A stretch of 64,000 nucleotides of DNA from JALZKA01 sp963753385 (lineage in GTDB: Bacteria; Actinomycetota; Thermoleophilia; Solirubrobacterales; 70-9), in contig CAVWCC010000004.1 in assembly GCA_963753385.1 (NCBI GenBank), positions 62,001 to 126,000 of the forward strand, in the 5' to 3' direction. Each line of letters starts with the position of its first letter. Positions within the stretch are counted from its first letter, which is position 1. Below are positions 58,432-64,000 of this stretch, in pieces. The notes under the pieces were generated by a model. That model was not told where the DNA came from and searched no databases. It saw nothing but the letters and a program-made list of their open reading frames with translations. The translations under genes were made by a program, and so were the position numbers.

Positions 58432-60091
58432 GAGGCGAACGCACCAAGCAGTTTCGGCGCGACCTGCTTCTTCCGGCTCATCACGGCCGGGAGGGGCAGG
58501 GCGCCGTTTTCGATCCGCGTTCCGAACGCGCGCTCGACCGGCGCGGTGTCACCGGCGACCAGCAGGTCCGTTCCCTTGCTGACGATGTCGGTGACCATCA
58601 GCGCTGCGAGCGCGTGGCCCTCCGACTCTCGCATCCGCTCGAGCGCCGCGCGCAGCTCATCGCCGCGGTCGAGCAACCCCTTGCCGACCACCTCGATCTG
58701 AGCGATCGCGATCGTCTCGCCGCCGGGCAATTGGTACTCCTTGACGTCGCGGCGAACGATCTCGTCTCCGGGGACGTCGGTCACGTCTGACCCGCCTCGA
58801 ACATCTCGGCGCCGAAGGCCATCGCGTCGACCCCGAGCGCCTGCTCGAGGAAGTCGACGACCACGCGGTCACGGTCCGTCGTGGTCGGCGAGTTGAGCAG
58901 GACGGTGTCCGAGACCACCGCAGCCAGCAGCATCCCGGCGGCCGTGCGGCTCGGCTCCATGCCGTTCTGGCGGAAGCGCTCCACCACCAGGGTCGCGGTC
59001 GAGCCGACGGGGTCGAAGGTCGCGCGCACAGGTACCCGCGTCTCGATCGAGCCGATGTGGTGGTGGTCGAGGATCTCCACGATCTCGGCCTCCTCGACGC
59101 CGGGCACGCTCTGCGCCTGCTCGGCGTGGTCCACCAACAGCACGCGTCGCGGCCGCGGTGACACCAGGTCCGACCGCGTGACGAGGCCCACCGGCTTGCC
59201 GGAGCGATCCACCGCCACCGCCGCCCGGTAGTGGACGTCCTTGATGTGCTCGGCGATCTCCGACAGGAGGTCATCGCGGTCGACCGTCAACGGCTCGGTG
59301 TCCGCCAGGGCCCTGCATGGCGCCGCGAGGGTGACCATCCGGCTCGAGACGTAACTGTCGAGCGGGCTTACGACCACGGCCGCATCGCGCTCGGCCGCGA
59401 GCTCGAGGATCTCGTGCTCGGGACGCATCCCGTTCGAAGCGACGAGGAGCGCGGCGCCCAGCTCGAGCGCCTGGCGCTGGGCGTCGTTGCGGTTCCCGGC
59501 GACCACGACGTCGCCCGCGGAGATCTTGCTCTCGGAGCGCTCGGGATCGATCGAGTGGACCCAGACCCGACCCTCGACCATCCGGTCCGAGCCCTGGATC
59601 AGCTCCCCGTCCAGCACCTCCACGATCTTCGAGACGGTCGTGGGCGCGTCCACCAGGGTCGAGGTCGTCCGCGACTCGCGGATGTAGCGGTGGGCGAGCG
59701 CGCGCTCGGTCATCACGCCGATCAGCCGCCCGTCCGAGTCGACGATCGGGACGATGTCGAGGTTCTCGTGGGCCATCGTGAGGCCGACCGAGCGCACCGG
59801 CTCGTCGTGGCGGGCGACCGGGAAGCTCTCGCGCATCACGTCACGCACCCGCAGGAAGACATGGCTCATCGCCCCGGGCAGCGCAGCGCCGCTGCGCTCG
59901 AGCGCCCACGCCGTCTGGGCGTTCACCTCGCCGAGGCGCACCGGCACGTACTCGTTGTCGGCGTCAACGCGGCTCTTCAGCTCGGCGTACCCGATCGCCG
60001 ACGCGATCGAGTCCAGATCCGGGTTGCGATGCCCGGTGACGTAGATCCGGCGCTGCCTGACGATCTCGTGCGACTCGGTCGTCACCGCCAC
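58428..60091 (-). CDS. CBS-domain manganese-dependent inorganic pyrophosphatase, frameshifted
   Basis: DHH-family inorganic pyrophosphatase (type II) with CBS and DRTGG regulatory domains; hydrolyses PPi in the cytosol under nucleotide control. Order: DHH part 1 (YVTGHRNPDLDSIASAIGYA), CBS 1 (VRDVMRESFPVARHDEPVRS), DRTGG region (SKIVEVLDGELIQGSDRMVE), CBS 2, DHH motif (EIVEILDHHHIGSIETRVPV), and after a frame break the DHHA2 domain (VRRDVKEYQLPGGETIAIAQ). One base is missing near 58790 (GAGGC-GGGTCA); with it, EAGSDVTDVPGDEI reads through. As it stands it is two genes with a GTGA overlap. Confidence 0.88.
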
Positions 60092-60126
60092 ATCATCGGC
60101 GATCAGCCGCGGCGCTGCACCGAGAA

Positions 60127-60182
60127 CGCGGTGAACGTCCCTCGCTGCGCGCTATAGACCCCCACGCGGGACGTTCACCGCG
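60127..60182. repeat. 15-bp perfect inverted repeat
   Basis: CGCGGTGAACGTCCC (60127-60141) and GGGACGTTCACCGCG (60168-60182) around a 26-nt loop that contains CTATAGACCCC. The same 11-mer forms the centre of the hairpin at 45212-45248. It lies between malyl-CoA lyase (upstream, minus) and the pyrophosphatase, so it may terminate or process the transcript. Confidence 0.65.
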
Positions 60183-60214
60183 ATGGAACATTGGCGCCGG
60201 GCTCCCGCGCCGCG

Positions 60215-61265
60215 TTAGAGCTCGTATGCCGCCTTCAGCTCCGGGTCCCTCTCGGCGAGCAGCTCGGCGAGCTCGACCATCACCACGCACTGCTTATAAG
60301 TTGCGTCGTCCTGCATCTTGCCGTCGATCATGTGGACGCCGCGGCCGTCCGGGATCGCCTCGATCACCTTCTTGGCGAACTTGACCTCCTCGGGGTCGGG
60401 CGAGAAGACACGCTTCGCGATCTCGATCTGCACCGGGTGGAGCGACCAGCGCCCCGACGCAGCCGAGCAGGAAGGCCGCGCGGAACTGCGCCTCGCACCC
60501 CTGGACGTCCTTGATGTCCCCGTAGGGCCCGTAGAACGGGAGGATGCCGGCCGACGTGCAGGCGTCAACCATGCGCGCGATCGAGTAGTGCCACGGGTCC
60601 TGCTGCGCAGTCGCTCGCGGGGCCTCGGGGTCGTCGGGATCGGGGTCGTTGATCACGAGGTAGCCGGGGTGGCCGCCGCCCACCCGCGTGGTCTTCATGC
60701 GCCGTGATGCGGCGAGGTCGGCGGGGCCGAAGCTCATGCCCTGCATCCGCGGGCTGGCGGTCGCGATCTCCTCGAGGTTCACGACGCCCAGCGAGGTCTC
60801 GAGGATCGCGTGCACCAGGATCGGGCGCTCGAGGCCAGCCTTGGCCTCGAGCTGGGCGAGCAGGCGGTCGACGTAGTGGATGTCCCAGGCGCCCTCGACC
60901 TTCGGCACCATGATCACCGCGAGCTTGTCGCCGATCTCGGTCACGAGGGTTGTGAGGTCGTCCAGCACCCACGGGCTTTCGAGCGCGTTGACGCGGCTCC
61001 AGAGCGCGGTCTCCCCGAAGTCGACCTCCTTGGCCACACGCACGAGACCCTCGCGGGCCGCCTCCTTCTTGTCGACCGGGACGGCGTCCTCCAAGTTCCC
61101 GAGCAGGATGTCCGCCTGCTTGGCCATGTCCGGGACCTTGGCCGCCATCTTCTCGTTCGACGCGTCGAAGAAATGGATCATCCGCGAAGGCCGGAAGGGG
61201 ATCTCGAGCACCGGGTCGGGCGCGCCGAGGGCGAGCGGCTTTGCGAAGTCTCGGGGGTTTCTCAA
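60215..61265 (-). CDS. mcl: L-malyl-CoA/beta-methylmalyl-CoA lyase, frameshifted
   Basis: Lyase of the CitE/HpcH family that splits (or forms) malyl-CoA to acetyl-CoA and glyoxylate, and the methyl homologue with propionyl-CoA. The sequence closely follows the Chloroflexus-type enzyme as I recall it: FAKPLALGAPDPVLEIPFRP, LLGNLEDAVPVDKKEAAREG, LAVIMVPKVEGAWDIHYVDR, FGPADLAASRRMKTTRVGGG and GVHMIDGKMQDDATYKQC. One extra base near 60448 shifts the frame within CVGA-WSLHPVQI. TTG 61265 with CAGGAG six bases upstream. Confidence 0.9.
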
Positions 61266-61315
61266 GTGGTGCTCCTGTTTGGGTTGGCGCCGGAACGCTA
61301 ACGTCCCTGCGCGGA

Positions 61316-61768
61316 GTGGGCGTCTTCGAGATCAGGGCCGCGCGTGCAGGGGAGGAGCGAGACGTCATTCCCCTCTACGACTGGCTGTTCGCTCCGCCGG
61401 GCCTGAAGCCGGAGCTGTGGGACGAGAAGCGGGCGGCGGTCGCCCTCGGTCAAGCGATCGAGTCGCACGACTCGGTGGTGCTGGTCGCCGACGATGCCGG
61501 GCGCCTCGCCGGCCTCTGCACGGCGTACCTCGACATGCACTCGGTCCGCTATGGCTACCGGGCCTGGGTCGAGGACCTCGCGGTCGACCCGGAGCGGCGG
61601 TCCGAGGGCATCGGCAAGGCTCTGCTCGACGCGGCCAAGGCCTGGGCCAAGGAGCGTGGCGCCACGCACCTCGAGCTCGACTCGGGCGACGACCGGCACG
61701 ACGCGCACCGCTTCTACGAGCGCGAGCGCCCGAGCTGGACCTCGCGCTGCTTCGCCTGGGAGCTCTAA
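61316..61768 (+). CDS. GNAT family acetyltransferase
   Basis: Acetyl-CoA-dependent N-acetyltransferase of the GNAT fold, 150 residues. The acetyl-CoA motif is WVEDLAVDPERRSEGIGKAL with R-x-x-G-x-G (RSEGIG), followed by LLDAAKAWAKERGATHLELD. Substrate unknown. GTG 61316 was chosen because TAACGT lies 11 bases upstream and the fold starts with VFEIRAARAGEE. It converges on the next gene with a 4-bp overlap. Confidence 0.87.
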   Translation: MGVFEIRAARAGEERDVIPLYDWLFAPPGLKPELWDEKRAAVALGQAIESHDSVVLVADDAGRLAGLCTAYLDMHSVRYGYRAWVEDLAVDPERRSEGIGKALLDAAKAWAKERGATHLELDSGDDRHDAHRFYERERPSWTSRCFAWEL

Positions 61769-62202
61769 AGCCCCGCGACGCGCAGCGCCTCGGCGCGATC
61801 CAGGTGGAACTCGGCGCGTACAACCTGGCCTCCCCTGAACTCCCACACCATCGCGCTCGGTTGGGTCACCTGGACGCCGCCGTGGCGGGTGATCCCGATC
61901 TGTTCGACGAGCAGGACGATGTGCGACTCGGATTCGCGCACGTCGTCGAGCACCGCTCGCAGGCTCGTGAACGTCTCTCCCCAGTCGTCCCAAGCCCGCT
62001 GCAGCCCTCCGACTCCGTCGTAGACGACGGGAGGCGTGGGCGGCACAGGGACCATCGCGCATTGGAACTCCGGGGCCGCATACTCGGTCACGTACGCGCT
62101 CAGTTGTGGCAGCGCCTCCGCCATCTCGCCCAGATCGCCAGCCGGCCCCATGAGCCCTTGGAGGACCGCGCGCGCGGCCTGTTTGGCGTCCTGTCCTTCC
62201 AT
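61765..62202 (-). CDS. NTF2-like (SnoaL-type) protein
   Basis: NTF2-fold protein of 145 residues with a hydrophobic, Pro-rich strand (FQCAMVPVPPTPPVVYDGVG), the helical WDDWGETFTSLRAVLDDVRE, IVLLVEQIGITRHGGVQVTQ, and the ending HLDRAEALRVAGL of SnoaL-like proteins. Ligand unknown. ATG 62202 lies close behind an AT-rich GATACT/ATACTT and near the divergent acyl-CoA dehydrogenase start. Confidence 0.7.
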   Translation of the reverse strand: MEGQDAKQAARAVLQGLMGPAGDLGEMAEALPQLSAYVTEYAAPEFQCAMVPVPPTPPVVYDGVGGLQRAWDDWGETFTSLRAVLDDVRESESHIVLLVEQIGITRHGGVQVTQPSAMVWEFRGGQVVRAEFHLDRAEALRVAGL

Positions 62203-62250
62203 CGGCGCGAAGTATCCTCTGCGCGCCGAGCGAGCGAAAACGAAGGAGCC

Positions 62251-63462
62251 ATGGCCGTAGCCACCGCCGCCTACCAAGAGCTGACCGACGAGCAGCAGGC
62301 GATCATCGAGATGGTCCGCCAGTTCGCGGACAACGAGATCATCCCGCACGCCGAGGAGTACGACGCCGAGGACAAGTTCCCGGAGCCGATCGTCGAGCAC
62401 ATGAAGGAGCTCGGCCTGTTCGGTGTCACGATCCCCGAGGAGTACGGAGGCATGGGGCTCGACCTCACGACCTACGCGATGATCGTCGAGGAGCTCTCGC
62501 GCGGCTGGATCTCGATCTCCGGCGTGGTCAACACGCACTTCATCGGCTCGTACCTGCTGATGAAGTTCGGCACCGACGAGCAGAAGGACCACTTCCTGCC
62601 GAAGATGGCCACCGGTGAGATCCGCGCGGCGTTCTCGCTGTCGGAGCCCGAGGTCGGATCCGACGTCCAGGGGATCAAGTCCACGGCCAAGCTGGGCGAC
62701 GACGGCAAGTGGGAGATCAACGGCCAGAAGATGTGGGTCACGAACGGGCTCGGCTCGGCTGTGGTGTTCGTGCTCGTCAAGACCGACCCGAAGGCCGATC
62801 CGCCCTACAAGGGAATGACCTGCTTCATCACCGAGAAGGAGCCCTGGGCCGAGAAGAACGAGGGTGACTTCGCCGGCCTCGAGGTGCCGCCGAAGATCAA
62901 GAAAATGGGCTACAAGGGCGTCGAGTCCACCGAGCTCATCTACGACGGCTACCGCTGCCCGCCCGAGCGGATCCTCGGCGGCCCCGACGGCGTCGGCGAG
63001 GGTTTTCGCCAGATGATGGACGCGCTCGAGGTCGGCCGCGTGAACGTCGCCGCGCGCGGGGTCGGCATCGCTCAGCGGGCACTCGAGCTCGCGCTCCAGT
63101 ACTCGCAGGAGCGCAAGACGTTCGGCAAGCCGATCGCGCAGCACCAGGCGATCCAGTTCAAGCTCGCCGACATGGCGACCAAGATCGAGGCCGCGCGCCT
63201 CCTCACCCGCAAGGCGGCGCGGATGAAGGACGCCGGCGAGCGCTCGGACCTGGAGGCGGGGATGGCGAAGCTGCTGGCCTCGGAGACCGGCAAGGAGTGC
63301 GTCGAGGAGTGCTTCCGGATCCATGGCGGCTACGGCTACTCGAAGGAGTACGAGATCGAGCGCCTCTATCGGGACGCGCCGCTGCTCCTGATCGGCGAGG
63401 GCACCTCCGAGATCCAGCGCATGGTGATCGGCAAGAAGCTCCTCGAGCGAAACAAGGCGTAG
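62251..63462 (+). CDS. Acyl-CoA dehydrogenase
   Basis: FAD-dependent acyl-CoA dehydrogenase of 403 residues, alpha,beta-desaturation of an acyl-CoA with electrons passed to ETF. Order: N-terminal helices (EMVRQFADNEIIPHAEEYD), AFSLSEPEVGSDVQGIKSTA, WVTNGLGSAVVFVL, MDALEVGRVNVAARGVGIAQ, RKTFGKPIAQHQAIQFKLAD, and the catalytic Glu in IGEGTSEIQRMVIG. Chain-length preference cannot be read. ATG 62251 follows AAGGAG. Confidence 0.93.
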   Translation: MAVATAAYQELTDEQQAIIEMVRQFADNEIIPHAEEYDAEDKFPEPIVEHMKELGLFGVTIPEEYGGMGLDLTTYAMIVEELSRGWISISGVVNTHFIGSYLLMKFGTDEQKDHFLPKMATGEIRAAFSLSEPEVGSDVQGIKSTAKLGDDGKWEINGQKMWVTNGLGSAVVFVLVKTDPKADPPYKGMTCFITEKEPWAEKNEGDFAGLEVPPKIKKMGYKGVESTELIYDGYRCPPERILGGPDGVGEGFRQMMDALEVGRVNVAARGVGIAQRALELALQYSQERKTFGKPIAQHQAIQFKLADMATKIEAARLLTRKAARMKDAGERSDLEAGMAKLLASETGKECVEECFRIHGGYGYSKEYEIERLYRDAPLLLIGEGTSEIQRMVIGKKLLERNKA

Positions 63463-63824
63463 TGGCCTCGACGGGCGAGCTCATCGAGCAGGCTGTCTCC
63501 GGCATCCGGGCCGAGGTACCCGCGCTCGCCAACCTGAAGATCGTGATCGGCCTCGAGCTCCGGGGCAGGGGCGACACGCAGCTCTACCGGGTGGAGCTGC
63601 CGGGGCCGAAGGTGACGAAGGGCTACGCCGACGACGAGCGCCTCCATGTCTCGATCTCCCGTTCGCACTTCAACGAGCTGGCGGCCGACGGCAGCGTCCG
63701 GCATTGGCACGATGCCTTCGACCACGGCCACGTCCGGGTCGAGGGCGACCAGCGGATCCAGCAGCTGGTCGGCCAGGTGATCGCCAAGCAGGAGGCCCGG
63801 GCGAAGCTGAGGAAGGCCCGGTGA
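63462..63824 (+). CDS. Hypothetical protein coupled to acyl-CoA dehydrogenase
   Basis: Protein of 120 residues without a family I recognise. Alternating strand/helix order: LIEQAVSGIRAEVPALANLK, IVIGLELRGRGDTQLYRVEL, HVSISRSHFNELAADGSVRH, and a C-terminal amphipathic helix rich in Gln, Arg and Lys. The size and two-layer pattern resemble SCP2-like sterol-carrier folds, which is a guess. Its GTG overlaps the preceding stop (TAGTG), so translation is coupled. Confidence 0.55.
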   Translation: MASTGELIEQAVSGIRAEVPALANLKIVIGLELRGRGDTQLYRVELPGPKVTKGYADDERLHVSISRSHFNELAADGSVRHWHDAFDHGHVRVEGDQRIQQLVGQVIAKQEARAKLRKAR

Positions 63825-63871
63825 GGCGGAGGCCGGAGGCCGAAGCCGAGCCCCGGCGTTGTTGAGCCGGC

Positions 63872-64000
63872 TTGAGTGAGACTCTGAGCCCCCGGTCGGT
63901 CGAGCCCGAGCGCCTCGCCGCCCTCCGCGCGCGTTCGCAGCTGATCCACCGGCCGGCGGGGGGCCGCCATCCCGCCGACGTCCTCCGCGCGATCGCCGGC
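63872..64000 (+). CDS. Start of a winged-helix DNA-binding-like protein (cut by the window)
   Basis: From TTG 63872 the frame stays open to the end of the window: LSPRSVEPERLAALRARSQL, IHRPAGGRHPADVLRAIAG. This resembles the N-terminus of the winged-helix DNA-binding/DNA-glycosylase-like family (AlkX-type), where a VxRRLxGVQAQ pattern follows. The start codon is unsure and the rest lies outside. Confidence 0.4.
   Translation, partial: MSETLSPRSVEPERLAALRARSQLIHRPAGGRHPADVLRAIAG

Noticed and set aside
60127..60182. Standard rho-independent terminator
   Set aside because: The 26-nt loop is long and no T-run follows either arm.

Overview
The window is GC-rich, densely coded DNA from an actinobacterium, with no phage, plasmid, insertion-sequence or CRISPR signature. 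Pointers to Actinobacteria are a LexA gene with a CGAAC-N4-GTTC operator, a GTP-type PEP carboxykinase, a SOS-boxed homologue of mycobacterial Rv2578c, a ydaO-type (c-di-AMP) riboswitch in front of an Rpf-like gene, many GTG starts, and many transcripts that seem to start at the start codon. The mix of DUF1800/DUF1501 proteins, secreted PDDGW-repeat proteins and a Chloroflexus-like malyl-CoA lyase suggests the Thermoleophilia (Solirubrobacterales/Gaiellales), which is inference. At least nine genes are broken by single-base indels, several in short G/C runs, so assembly error is at least as likely as real decay.

Region 1-10 kb is a stress and membrane cluster: glutamate decarboxylase, PLDc_N/SHOCT and RDD membrane proteins, a K+ channel, DUF2252, an amphi-Trp protein, a lipid kinase, a PAP2 phosphatase, DUF1269, a formylglycine-generating enzyme and a Na+/H+ antiporter. 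Three promoters here share a 22-bp dyad placed exactly 20 nt before the -10 box, which looks like an uncharacterised regulon. Region 10-17 kb has an SDR, a broken AhpD-like gene, a TolB-like secreted protein, a DUF559 protein, a beta-lactamase-fold lipoprotein, tRNA-Leu(GAG), a PDDGW secreted protein, lexA with a zinc-ribbon partner, and rnpB with its terminator. Region 17-25 kb is accessory: SnoaL-like genes and their fragments, dispersed repeats, a phosphoesterase, SHOCT, STAS-like and universal stress proteins, GlsB, SRPBCC, and the riboswitch with its Rpf-like gene.

Region 25-40 kb is metabolic and exported: glnA, the proline catabolism pair (ProDH, P5CDH), PhzF, ZIP, a secreted GDPD, the DUF1800-DUF1501-cupredoxin operon, a second PDDGW protein and a DUF255 thioredoxin-fold protein. 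Region 40-52 kb has a PAS-GGDEF-EAL protein with a degenerate EAL domain, a class III aminotransferase, an mhqO/mhqD-like pair, a set of stacked hairpins, the SOS-controlled radical SAM gene, a cupin, a VOC protein, an MFS exporter with an acyl-CoA ligase, and a MASE1-SpoIIE phosphatase. Region 52-64 kb looks like a CoA/C4-acid module: ferredoxin, a fused SucC-SucD-type ligase, a BASS transporter, PEP carboxykinase, a CBS-type pyrophosphatase, malyl-CoA lyase and an acyl-CoA dehydrogenase, with small accessory genes between.

Many monocistronic or lead genes have a TANNNT hexamer six (sometimes seven) bases before an ATG/GTG and no Shine-Dalgarno sequence, while operon-internal genes start at ATGA/GTGA overlaps. 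I used this pattern to choose several starts.
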